A program made the position numbers and the translations under genes. A stretch of 64,000 nt of DNA from Desulfoscipio sp. XC116 (lineage in GTDB: Bacteria > Bacillota > Desulfotomaculia > Desulfotomaculales > Desulfallaceae): NCBI RefSeq assembly GCF_039851975.1, contig NZ_CP156660.1, positions 1 to 64,000 of the forward strand, given 5' to 3'. Positions 52,381 through 61,008 of the stretch are shown here, in pieces; within the stretch, counting starts at the first letter, position 1; each line of letters starts with the position of its first letter. Below the pieces are notes generated by a model that was given only the letters and a program-made list of their open reading frames with translations, was not told the DNA's origin and made no database searches.

Positions 52381-55137
52381 TTGTCTATTCGCGATATAAA
52401 ACTAAATGTAAACGGGCGGACAGTTAACATACTAACTGATCCGAAGAAAACGCTGTTAAAAGTGTTACGTGAAGATTTAAAATTGACAGGCACTAAACAA
52501 GGCTGCGATGAGGGATTATGTGGAAGTTGTACGGTTTTAGTTGACGGAAAACCCACAAATTCGTGTAAGCTGCCGGTTGAACGGGTGGAAGGGAAGAATA
52601 TCTTAACTATTGAAGGCGTTGGAACAAAAGACAACCCTGATATTATACAAAAGGCATTTGTGGAGGTTGGCGCCGCACAGTGCGGTTTTTGCACGCCGGG
52701 GATGATTCTTAATGCCAAAGCAATCTTAGACGGGAACCCCGATCCGACACGGGAAGAAGTTAAAAAATCAATTAAAAGAAATTTGTGCCGTTGTACGGGA
52801 TATAAAAAAATAATTGATGGTGTTTTGCTGGCGGCCGAGGCCAGGAAAAACCCCGAACTGTTGAAGGAAAAAGATATCAAGGATTTGCGGCTGGGGGGCA
52901 GAATTCCGCAGTTCAATTCCTGGTCCAAGGTAACAGGAACTTTGCGCTACGCACAGGATATCTACCTTGAGGATATGTGCCATGCCAAAGTTTTGAGGAG
53001 CCCATATTTCCATGCCAAAATAAAATCAATTAATACCGCGGAAGCGGAAGCTATGCGCGGCGTAGTTGCAGTTGCCACTGCGGCTGATTTAAAGGGTCCT
53101 AACAGAGTTAAATATATTGATCAGGACTTTAGAGTATTGGCGGATAACAAGGTTCGCTATTTTGGAGAGCCTGTGGCTATTGTGGTAGCCAGAACAGAGC
53201 AATTAGCCGCAAAGGCTTTAGAGATGATTAAAGTTGATTACGAAGAACTTCCGTTTGTAACCAACCCATTTGACGCCCTAAAAGAGGGGGCTCCGGAGGT
53301 ACAGGAGGAAGATTTTCCGGGTAACCTATTGTTTCATCAAAATCTTGTCCACGGTGATATTGAAGAAGGTTTTAAAGAAGCCGATTTCATTGAAGAAAAT
53401 GATTTTTACACTCCGGCCAATGCGCACGGTTATCTGGAGCCGGATGCCGGCGTAGGTTATATTGACGCTGAAGGGCGAATCGTTATTTATGCCTGCGGAC
53501 AAGCACCGCACTACCATCGTGACGAAATTGCCAGAGTTCTGGGTCTGGGAACAGACGAAGTACGGGTAGTGGAAGACGGCACCGGAGGAGGATTTGGCGC
53601 CAGAATCGATCCTTTTATTCAACTGCTTCTCGGGCTGGCCGTATATAAGGCCAGAGTACCTGTAAAACTTCAGTTTACAACGGAAGAAAACTTCATTGGC
53701 AGCTGCAAAAGGCACCCCTTCTGGATTAAATTGAAAACAGGCGTGCGTAAAGACGGCAAAATCGTGGCTCATTACGGGGAAATTGTCACAGATGCGGGTG
53801 CCTATTCATTGGCAAGTCCCGGCGTATTGATGCGCGCTATAGTTCACTCCTACGGTCCTTATGAAATCCCCAATGTTAAGGTGATAGGCAAAACAGTTCT
53901 TACCAATAACACTCCATCTTCAGCCATGCGCGGTTTCGGTGTCTCCCAGATGTGTTTTGCTATAGAAACACAAATGAATAAAATCTGCAGACGTCTAAAT
54001 GTGAATATACTCGACTTTGCCAAGCTAAACGGCTTCAGACAGGGAACAGTGACTGCAACGGGTCAATTAATTAAAGACCCGCCGGGATACAAAGAGGTAA
54101 TCGAAGCTATAGAAAACCATTGGGCCAAATGTGAAAAAGCCACCGCTCCTGAAAAGACCGCTCAATTACCGTCGCATATAAAACGGGGCAAGGGCTTTGC
54201 TACGACCTGGTATGGTATTGGCAAAACCGGTCTTTTAAACTTATCCAGATGCAATGTCGAAATTAATCAGGATGGAACCTTGATAGTGAAAGAGGGAGCG
54301 GCGGAAATTGGACAAGGGTCAACCACTGTAATGGGGTTAATTGCCGCCGAAGAATTTGGATTGACCATAGACAGGGTCAAAGTAATATCCGCCGACTCTC
54401 TATTGACACCGGATTCCGATATTACTTGCGCCAGTAAACATACATTTTATACCGGAAACGCAACATTGCTGGCCTGCCGTGATTTAAAGAAAAAGCTTTT
54501 TGAGGCGGCTGCAGATGAACTCAAGGCCTCGGCCGATGATTTGGAAACAAAAGATGGCTTGATTTTTAACAAGCATAATCCGGAACAGCAAATAACCTTC
54601 CGGGATCTGCACCAAAAGGGCTGCGACATGACAGGCGCCGGAGAATTTGTTGTGCCTCTTGATTTGTTGGATCAGGAGACAGGTCAAGGGAAATTATATG
54701 AAGTATTTACCTATGGCGCGGCGGTGGTGGAATCAGAGATAAATACTCAAACCGGGGAAGTCAAAGTTCTTAACGCTGCTGTGGCGTTCCAAGTTGGCAA
54801 AGCAATTAACCGCCTGGCGATGGAAGGGCAGATGGAAGGCGGTGTGGGTATGGGCGTAGCTTTTGGTTTAATGGAAGAGTATGTTACGGGTAAAACCAGA
54901 GGTTTTAAAGATTATCCCATGCCCAGATCCACGGATGTTCCTGAAATGACCACTTATGTGGTGGAAATTCCCCAGGGCCCCGGTCCCTTTGGCGCCATAG
55001 GGATGGGCGAGGCCGCGCATTTCCCGATGGCACCGGCCATCATTGCATCTATGCATGACGCCTGCGGCATATGGATCCATGATTTGCCGGCTACGCCGGG
55101 TAGAGTTCTGGAAGCGCTGAAAAAGAAAAACGCTTAA
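52381..55137 (+). CDS. Fused [2Fe-2S]-molybdenum hydroxylase (intact)
   Basis: A 918-residue single-chain enzyme: [2Fe-2S] domain with CDEGLCGSCTVLVDG, QCGFCTPGMIL and NLCRCTGYKKI (1-160), then a CoxL-type domain with GTGGGFGARIDPF near 402, AMRGFGVSQMCFA near 515, AEIGQGSTTVMG near 640 and the catalytic Glu in GAIGMGEAAHFPMAPA near 880. It lacks its own FAD subunit; the subunit at 48,246 is the nearest candidate. TTG start with GAGGGGTGA upstream. It is a paralogue of the split 49,123/51,021 gene. The nearby YqeC suggests a selenium-containing active site, which is inference. Confidence 0.93.
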   Translation: MSIRDIKLNVNGRTVNILTDPKKTLLKVLREDLKLTGTKQGCDEGLCGSCTVLVDGKPTNSCKLPVERVEGKNILTIEGVGTKDNPDIIQKAFVEVGAAQCGFCTPGMILNAKAILDGNPDPTREEVKKSIKRNLCRCTGYKKIIDGVLLAAEARKNPELLKEKDIKDLRLGGRIPQFNSWSKVTGTLRYAQDIYLEDMCHAKVLRSPYFHAKIKSINTAEAEAMRGVVAVATAADLKGPNRVKYIDQDFRVLADNKVRYFGEPVAIVVARTEQLAAKALEMIKVDYEELPFVTNPFDALKEGAPEVQEEDFPGNLLFHQNLVHGDIEEGFKEADFIEENDFYTPANAHGYLEPDAGVGYIDAEGRIVIYACGQAPHYHRDEIARVLGLGTDEVRVVEDGTGGGFGARIDPFIQLLLGLAVYKARVPVKLQFTTEENFIGSCKRHPFWIKLKTGVRKDGKIVAHYGEIVTDAGAYSLASPGVLMRAIVHSYGPYEIPNVKVIGKTVLTNNTPSSAMRGFGVSQMCFAIETQMNKICRRLNVNILDFAKLNGFRQGTVTATGQLIKDPPGYKEVIEAIENHWAKCEKATAPEKTAQLPSHIKRGKGFATTWYGIGKTGLLNLSRCNVEINQDGTLIVKEGAAEIGQGSTTVMGLIAAEEFGLTIDRVKVISADSLLTPDSDITCASKHTFYTGNATLLACRDLKKKLFEAAADELKASADDLETKDGLIFNKHNPEQQITFRDLHQKGCDMTGAGEFVVPLDLLDQETGQGKLYEVFTYGAAVVESEINTQTGEVKVLNAAVAFQVGKAINRLAMEGQMEGGVGMGVAFGLMEEYVTGKTRGFKDYPMPRSTDVPEMTTYVVEIPQGPGPFGAIGMGEAAHFPMAPAIIASMHDACGIWIHDLPATPGRVLEALKKKNA

Positions 55138-55181
55138 TATTAACCAATTTGAGATTAGAACAGGGTACTTTTCTCCTCCTC

Positions 55182-55217
55182 CCGGGGGTACCTTCCCAAA
55201 AGGATGGGTACCCCCGG
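55182..55217 (+). terminator. GC-rich hairpin after third hydroxylase
   Basis: CCGGGGGTACC and GGGTACCCCCGG form a strong stem with a 13-base loop; there is no T run after it. The 434-base gap before dctP otherwise has GCATACTGCATACTT near 55,403, a short repeated hexamer that could be a regulator site, and no gene. Confidence 0.55.
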
Positions 55218-55571
55218 CACCTACATAGTTGTTGATCAGGTTTAAACCGAAAATGACAATTAAATTAAAAATGTTCTATTTGCAAACGACATGGATCGAC
55301 ATTTTTTATAGGAGTTTTTGTAATCTTTAACGAATTCTATTTATGTAACAGTATCCATTAGTGCATGAAAATAAAGTAGATATTATCTTATATGTAAAGT
55401 ATTGCATACTGCATACTTAATATTATGTGCAGCGGCGAAGCGCAGATGTTTATTTAATTATGTATTCCATTGTCAATTTGGATTAAATAATGAAACCATA
55501 GGGGGTGAACGTCTGGTTGTCCTAAAGTGTTTGTTGGCAAAATAAAAAAAACTACTTGGGGGGCTGAATTT

Positions 55572-56627
55572 ATGAAGAAAAAGGCTATTTTTTGGTTAAC
55601 TTGTTTAATAATTAGTGTATTTGCGCTTGCGGGATGCGGTGGCGGCCAGGAACCGGCGGATAAAAAAGCCGGTGATGATGGTAAGACTTATACCGCTAAA
55701 TTAGGGACAGTAGAGCCGGTTGACTCACCTAAGATGGAAGCTATGAAACTGTTTAAAGAAAAAGTAGCGGAAGCAACGGATAATAAAGTGGAAATTACTA
55801 TCTATCCGTCCGAGCAGCTGGGCTCGGCCCGGGAAATGATTGAAGCCACCCAAATGGGTGGGGAGGAAGCGGTTATACTGCCAAGTTCAAACTTTACCGG
55901 TTTTGAACCTAATATGAGTATTCTTGACCTGCCTTTCCTTTTCCCCAGCAGAGAAGTCTGTTATGAAGTGGTAGACAGCGAGGTCGGAGACGCGTTGCTT
56001 AAGACCCTTGAAGATAATGGCTTGGAAGGTGTGGCCTGGTGGGAAAGCGGATTTAAGCAGCTGACCGGCAGCTTTAAGATTGAGGGTCCCGAGTCATTTA
56101 AAGGCAAAAAGATTCGTGTCATGGAAAACCCCGTGCTTATATCCCAATTCCAAGCCCTTGGGGCCGGTGCTATTCCTATTAACTTTAGTGAATTATACAA
56201 TGCACTGCAGCAAGGTGTGGTTGATGGTCAGGAAAACCCGATACCCAGTATCTATGAGATGAAATTCTATGAAGTGCAAAAATACATGGCTATATCGGAT
56301 CATGGTTATCTGCCGCTGGTAGTGGCCTTTAACAAAGATTGGTTTAATGCTTTGCCCGCCGATTATCAGGAGGCTGTCAGAACTGCGGCTAAAGAATCCG
56401 CCGTATGGCTGCGTGATAAACAGCGCAAGATGGAAGTTGAGGAATTTATACCTGCTATGAAAGAAGCAGGCTTAACCGTAGTTGAGCTGGACGAACAGAC
56501 CCGTCAGGCTTATGCCGACAAGGTTAAAGAGCCTACCCGTGCCAAGTTGATGAACATTATTGATGATGAAGGTAAACAATTGCTGCAGCAGCTGGATGAG
56601 AAGATTGCTGAAGTAAGCGCCAAGTAA
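55572..56627 (+). CDS. TRAP transporter solute-binding lipoprotein (DctP family)
   Basis: A 351-residue extracytoplasmic binding protein with a lipoprotein signal (MKKKAIFWLT..., lipobox LAGC at residues about 19-22) and DctP-family motifs: YPSEQLGSAREMIEATQMGG near 78, and KIRVMENPVLISQFQALGA near 180. It captures an organic acid or related substrate for the DctQM permease. ATG at 55,572 has GGGGGG upstream and gives the proper signal peptide; earlier in-frame codons do not. Confidence 0.93.
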   Translation: MKKKAIFWLTCLIISVFALAGCGGGQEPADKKAGDDGKTYTAKLGTVEPVDSPKMEAMKLFKEKVAEATDNKVEITIYPSEQLGSAREMIEATQMGGEEAVILPSSNFTGFEPNMSILDLPFLFPSREVCYEVVDSEVGDALLKTLEDNGLEGVAWWESGFKQLTGSFKIEGPESFKGKKIRVMENPVLISQFQALGAGAIPINFSELYNALQQGVVDGQENPIPSIYEMKFYEVQKYMAISDHGYLPLVVAFNKDWFNALPADYQEAVRTAAKESAVWLRDKQRKMEVEEFIPAMKEAGLTVVELDEQTRQAYADKVKEPTRAKLMNIIDDEGKQLLQQLDEKIAEVSAK

Positions 56628-56636
56628 AAATATAAT

Positions 56637-56671
56637 GTTACCCGGCGGTTTTAATATAATCGCTGGGTAAC
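56637..56671 (+). other. Intercistronic hairpin between dctP and dctQ
   Basis: GTTACCCGGCGG pairs with CGCTGGGTAAC around a 12-base AT loop without a T run. Such stems between binding-protein and permease genes commonly stabilise the upstream mRNA or reduce downstream transcription. Confidence 0.6.
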
Positions 56672-56709
56672 GGAACATAATCTCAGGCGCGTATTTATCG
56701 GAGGTAAAT

Positions 56710-57198
56710 ATGTTATTAGCAAAAATTAACCGGGGAGTGGAAAAGTGCATAAAGCCTGCTATTGGGTACGCTATATTATTAATTACACTCATATTGTGCT
56801 TTAATGTGATTGGCCGCTATATTTTTGGATTTTCATTGAAGTGGGCTGAGGAACTGACTACATATACACTTATCTGGGTAACTTTTTTAGGAGCGGTAGT
56901 TTGTGTACGTGAGGGCATGATGATAAGCATGGATGCCTTTGTTACTCAGCTTAAGGGTTCAATGAAGCGTTTCTTTGTTATTGCAACTAATTTGATATGC
57001 GTTGTTTTTTCTTTGATTATTGCCTATTTGGGTATTGAAATTACCATACATGTCTATTCGTCCATGCAGGTAAGCCCGGCGATGATGATCCCCATGTATA
57101 TACCGTATGCGGCTTTACCCCTGGGCAGTATTCTTATGGCCCTGGAATATTTGGAGGCGAGTTTTGCCAGGGAAGAGGGGGGTGAGGCTAAATGCTAG
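56710..57198 (+). CDS. TRAP transporter small permease (DctQ)
   Basis: A 162-residue membrane protein with four predicted helices and the DctQ segment FSLKWAEELTTYTLIWVTFLGA near residue 40 (in part WAEELTTYTLIWVTF). GGAGG precedes the ATG; it overlaps dctM by seven bases. Confidence 0.9.
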   Translation: MLLAKINRGVEKCIKPAIGYAILLITLILCFNVIGRYIFGFSLKWAEELTTYTLIWVTFLGAVVCVREGMMISMDAFVTQLKGSMKRFFVIATNLICVVFSLIIAYLGIEITIHVYSSMQVSPAMMIPMYIPYAALPLGSILMALEYLEASFAREEGGEAKC

Positions 57199-58469
57199 GT
57201 GTGCTGATCAGTCTTTTAGGTATTATGCTTGCGGTAGGTATCCCCATATACGTTGCCTTAGCGGGTCCATCATTAGTAGCTATTGTTATTAAAGACATTC
57301 CGCCGCTCTTATTTATGCAAAGGATGTTTGGCGGAATCGATAGATTTTCTTTAATGGCCATACCTTTCTTTATTTTGGCTGCCAATATTATGGGAAAAGG
57401 CGGTATGTCACGTAGAATACTGGCGCTTGCCAATGTTTTAGTGGGACGTTTTTACGGAGGTACGGCAATTGGCAGCACGCTGGCCTGCTTATTATTTGGC
57501 GCTCTTTCAGGTTCGGCCCCGGCGACTGTTGTGGCCATTGGCAGTATAACTTATCCCGCCTTACTGGAAAACGGCTATGGTAAGAAATTTTCCATGGGGC
57601 TGGTGACATCGGCTTCTTCGCTGGCTATTATTATTCCGCCCAGTATTACCATGATAGTTTACGCGGCCACAACCGGCACTTCGGTTGGTGAGTTGTTTAT
57701 GGCCGGCATTGGCCCGGGTATATTTATGGGATTGTGTATAATGGCATATTCCGTCTGGTATGCGCGGAAAAACGATATACGGTCAACTGTTCATGTTCCG
57801 CCGGGGCAGGTGTGGATCGCTATAAAGGATTCTTCCTGGGCGATGGGCGTACCTATAATTATCATCGGAGGGATTTACGCCGGTGTATTTACGCCGACGG
57901 AATCCGCAACTGTGGCAGCTGTTTATGCATTAATAGTCGGGTTGTTTGTCTATAAAGAATTAGATTATAAAAGCGCGTTGCAAGTTTGTATAAGCTCTGC
58001 ATTAACTACGGCGCAAGTCATGATTTTGGTAGCTGCGGCATCGGTGCTTTCCTGGATCCTTACTGTAAACCAAACTCAATTGATTTTGCAGCAAGCCATA
58101 GAACCATTTTTATCCCTGCCATGGGCAGTATTGACAATAATGAATATAATGCTGTTAATTGCCGGCATGTTTATGGATGCCGTGCCTTTTACCCTATTGC
58201 TGGCCCCGCTTTTTGTGCCAATTGCTCACGTAATCGGTTTGGATCTTATACATTTGGGAATTATATTCACTATGAATGGCGCCATTGGTATGTTTAGCCC
58301 GCCATTCGGATTGAATATCTTTGTCGGCATGGCCACATATAAGGAACCTTTTAATAAAATTGCCTGGTCCGTGGTTCCTTTTATTATAATCAGTATATTT
58401 GCTTTGCTTGTAGTAACCTATGTTCCCGAATTGTCCCTGTGGATACCGCACCGGATATACGGTAATTAG
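57192..58469 (+). CDS. TRAP transporter large permease (DctM)
   Basis: A 425-residue protein with about 12 membrane segments and DctM motifs: PFFILAANIMGKGGMSRRI near residue 55, GALSGSAPATVVAIGSI near 100, IIPPSITMIVYAATT near 145, and FSPPFGLNIFVG near 370. It forms the channel of the sodium-driven TRAP system together with DctQ. The substrate is unknown; location suggests the compound degraded by the cluster. Confidence 0.93.
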   Translation: MLGVLISLLGIMLAVGIPIYVALAGPSLVAIVIKDIPPLLFMQRMFGGIDRFSLMAIPFFILAANIMGKGGMSRRILALANVLVGRFYGGTAIGSTLACLLFGALSGSAPATVVAIGSITYPALLENGYGKKFSMGLVTSASSLAIIIPPSITMIVYAATTGTSVGELFMAGIGPGIFMGLCIMAYSVWYARKNDIRSTVHVPPGQVWIAIKDSSWAMGVPIIIIGGIYAGVFTPTESATVAAVYALIVGLFVYKELDYKSALQVCISSALTTAQVMILVAAASVLSWILTVNQTQLILQQAIEPFLSLPWAVLTIMNIMLLIAGMFMDAVPFTLLLAPLFVPIAHVIGLDLIHLGIIFTMNGAIGMFSPPFGLNIFVGMATYKEPFNKIAWSVVPFIIISIFALLVVTYVPELSLWIPHRIYGN

Positions 58470-58531
58470 GCATTTAGGTAGTTACTGCAATAAAAGTTGC
58501 CTGTCATGGACAATAAGCGATGAGTTGGATA

Positions 58532-58570
58532 CACCTCCTTTCCTTGCTTCAGTTAAAAGGGAAGGAGGTG
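58532..58570 (+). promoter_or_regulatory. Hairpin sequestering a ribosome binding site
   Basis: CACCTCCTTTCC (58,532-58,543) can pair with GGGAAGGAGGTG (58,559-58,570). The 3' arm includes the full AAGGAGGTG Shine-Dalgarno sequence nine bases before the ATG at 58,579, so the stem would hide it. Confidence 0.6.
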
Positions 58571-58578
58571 GTTATTTT

Positions 58579-58689
58579 ATGTTTAGTGGATTTAACATCT
58601 TCCTTTTGGGTTGTATTTTTATTTGTAATAATGTTGGAGATTGCGGCTTTAATCTTAGTAAGCTTTTAAGGAATAGGGTTGAAAAATAA
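58579..58689 (+). CDS. Possible 36-residue leader peptide
   Basis: ATG at 58,579, preceded by the perfect AAGGAGGTG, opens MFSGFNIFLLGCIFIC then NNVGDCGFNLSKLLRNRVEK: a hydrophobic segment followed by a basic tail, like a small membrane peptide. It ends 40 bases before the MFS gene start. It may be a regulatory leader peptide or a small membrane protein; no homologue is known to me. Confidence 0.4.
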   Translation: MFSGFNIFLLGCIFICNNVGDCGFNLSKLLRNRVEK

Positions 58690-58729
58690 AGTGCGGCGGA
58701 ATTGGTTTGCTAAAAGGGAGATGATTATA

Positions 58730-60031
58730 TTGACAAAGAAATTTTTTTATGGTTGGATAGTTCTGTTTCTGTGCTTTTTAGCTCTAATAATTTCATTGGG
58801 GATACGCTTGTCATTTGGCGCTTTTTTAACCTCCTGGGAACTGGAGTATAATGTCAGCAGGGGCACTCTTTCATTAATTTCTGCCATAGGGCTGTTGGTT
58901 TATGGTCTTTTCCAACCTATCTTCGGGCGTTTAACCGATGATTGGGGGGCCAGGCCGGTATTAACGCTAAGCCTGGCTATTATTGGTCTTAGTCTAATAA
59001 TAATACAGTGGTTAAATAATATATGGGTTCTTGCTTTAATCTATGGAATTATGATATCTATTGGTTATGCCGGTGCATCCAATGTTATTGCCTCCGCGAT
59101 TGTCATACATTGGTTTCAGAAGAGACAGGGTTTTGCTTTGGGTTTTGTTACCTCGGGAATGGCGGTAGGGCAAATGATTATTGTTCCGCTATCCATTTAT
59201 ATGGTAGACAACTGGCAGTGGCAAGTAACGTTTCTTACTTTTGGCGCGGCTGTTTTATTTGTAATCACCCCCCTGACTTTTCTTTTTATCAGGTCCAAGC
59301 CTGAAGATATAGGCCTGCGGCCCTATGGGTCGGATGCTCAACAGGAGGGTATTGTAAATCAAAACAAGTGTTGCAACCAAGAAGAAGAAACAGTCCGTCC
59401 GATAAATGATCAGGAGAATGCTTTCAATCTGTTTAAAAAGCCTATTTTTTGGGCGCTGCTGGTGCCTCATTTCTTTTGTGGATTCACGGATTTGGGAGTG
59501 GTTAATACTCATTTGATTCCCTATTTGGAAGGTAATAATTTTAACGGTAACGTTATTGCGTTCAGTATTAGTTTACTGGCAATTTTTAATATTATAGGTA
59601 CAATTGCCGCCGGTCATGCATCGGATTATTTTAGTCGGACCAGGCTTTTAGCCGCTCTTTACACCTGCAGGGTCTTTTCTTTATTGATTTTATTATTTCT
59701 TCCGGCGAACAATATACACCAGCTTATCCTTTTTGTTTGTTTATTCGGCATCACCGATATGGCACCCGTCGCTATAATGAGTTCATTGTGTGCTAAATTG
59801 TTCGGTAAATTCTCCATTGGTGTCGTTATTGGTATAATATCCGCCAGTCATCAGTTTGGGGCGGCTGTGGGGTCATACTTGCCGGGAGTATTATATGATC
59901 TTACCGGTGGTTATGATATTGCAATAATATTTTCTATTGCTGCGCTAATTGCTATTGCAGGTTCAATATTAACTATTGAGGATAAGCGATATAGTAAGGA
60001 TTATACCGCGAATATTAAGAATATTAATTAA
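58730..60031 (+). CDS. MFS transporter, OFA-like
   Basis: A 433-residue transporter with 12 predicted helices and an OFA-type opening TKKFFYGWIVLFLCFLALII, quoted in part as KKFFYGWIVLF. The loop 2-3 motif GRLTDDWGARPVL is near residue 65 and GHASDYFSRTR near 300. TTG at 58,730 is chosen because GGGAG lies nine bases before it; ATG at 58,721 is too close to that signal. It likely exchanges or imports a monocarboxylate or related anion. Confidence 0.88.
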   Translation: MTKKFFYGWIVLFLCFLALIISLGIRLSFGAFLTSWELEYNVSRGTLSLISAIGLLVYGLFQPIFGRLTDDWGARPVLTLSLAIIGLSLIIIQWLNNIWVLALIYGIMISIGYAGASNVIASAIVIHWFQKRQGFALGFVTSGMAVGQMIIVPLSIYMVDNWQWQVTFLTFGAAVLFVITPLTFLFIRSKPEDIGLRPYGSDAQQEGIVNQNKCCNQEEETVRPINDQENAFNLFKKPIFWALLVPHFFCGFTDLGVVNTHLIPYLEGNNFNGNVIAFSISLLAIFNIIGTIAAGHASDYFSRTRLLAALYTCRVFSLLILLFLPANNIHQLILFVCLFGITDMAPVAIMSSLCAKLFGKFSIGVVIGIISASHQFGAAVGSYLPGVLYDLTGGYDIAIIFSIAALIAIAGSILTIEDKRYSKDYTANIKNIN

Positions 60032-60054
60032 TAAGATAAGAGGTTGTTGATCTA

Positions 60055-60810
60055 ATGCAAATAAGGGAAGCCGTAGGCGTAAAAAGAGGTGATGTGGTTG
60101 TAGTAGTTGGGGGGGGCGGTAAAACAACTATTATTGAGAAAATGGCCGAAGAGTTATTGGCTGCCGGTGGTAAGGTTATTATTACAACCACTACAAAGAT
60201 TTTTGCTCCCACCAATGGAGGGCCGCATTTGCTGGTGCTGACAGATAAGGATGAGGTATTTATAGACACCATAGAGCGTTCTTTTAATGAATATGGTTTA
60301 ATCTATGTCGGTAAAGACATTAATCGGGAAAATAAGTTATTGGGCATTTCCGCGCCGGAAGTTAGGGCATTGCATGGATTAAGTGCTCCGGACTATCTGC
60401 TGATTGAAGGTGATGGATCCAAGGGGCGACCCTTTAAAGCACCTCGTGTTAATGAACCGGTTGTGCCCGAAATCGCTACAGTAGTTATTGTTGTTGTGGG
60501 AGTAGACTGTATTGGTAAAGCACTTGTAGAAAAGTATTTTTATGCCATTGATCAAATTAAGTCTTTAACGGGTCTTGAATATGGGGAAGTTGTAAATGAA
60601 GAAACTATTGTAGATATAATGTTACATCCCCTGGGTTATAAAAAGAGTGTCCCCATAAATGCCAGGTGGATACCGTTTATTAATAAGGTGGAAAGTCAAA
60701 CGGATGAGATCAAAGCAAAAAAAACCGCTAAGCTTTTAATAAGCAGGGGGGTGAAGAAAGTGGTTATCGGTGCTGCTAAAGCCAACTCATCTATATGCTG
60801 TATTAAATAA
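60055..60810 (+). CDS. yqeC: Selenium-dependent hydroxylase accessory protein YqeC
   Basis: A 251-residue P-loop protein of the YqeC family, which is found with selenium-dependent molybdenum hydroxylases. The P-loop VVVVGGGGKTTIIEKMAEEL is near residue 15, then IITTTTKIFAP and IEGDGSKGRPFKAPRVNEP near 120. It suggests that at least one of the three hydroxylases here carries the labile selenium cofactor. The selenophosphate synthase gene is not in the window. Confidence 0.9.
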   Translation: MQIREAVGVKRGDVVVVVGGGGKTTIIEKMAEELLAAGGKVIITTTTKIFAPTNGGPHLLVLTDKDEVFIDTIERSFNEYGLIYVGKDINRENKLLGISAPEVRALHGLSAPDYLLIEGDGSKGRPFKAPRVNEPVVPEIATVVIVVVGVDCIGKALVEKYFYAIDQIKSLTGLEYGEVVNEETIVDIMLHPLGYKKSVPINARWIPFINKVESQTDEIKAKKTAKLLISRGVKKVVIGAAKANSSICCIK

Positions 60811-60838
60811 AAATCATTGTATTGGAGAATGAAATGCA

Positions 60839-60960
60839 GTGAACTCGTTCAGCTAAAGCTGAACAGCGGGGCTTTAGAACCGGAGATGGGATTCTGCTTA
60901 AAAGTAGGAACTCCCACTATAGAAGTGGGAGTCTTGGGATTTGATAAGGCAGGCAGCGAG
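60839..60960 (+). repeat. Stem-loop repeat after yqeC
   Basis: GTTCAGCTAAAGCTGAAC (60,847-60,864), with flanks matching the copy at 50,866, is followed by a second hairpin ACTCCCACT/AGTGGGAGT (60,910-60,932), one arm of which occurs at 42,263-42,279. The two hairpins together look like a degenerate end of an IS200/IS605-type element. Confidence 0.6.
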
Positions 60961-61008
60961 CGGGTGAATCAAAGTGCGGCCGGAGCGTTTATGCCGCTAA
61001 GCTAAATT

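Noticed and set aside
42408-55137. In-frame TGA selenocysteine codons in the molybdenum hydroxylases
   Set aside because: The frames have no internal TGA at conserved Cys positions; selenium in this enzyme class is a cofactor, not selenocysteine.
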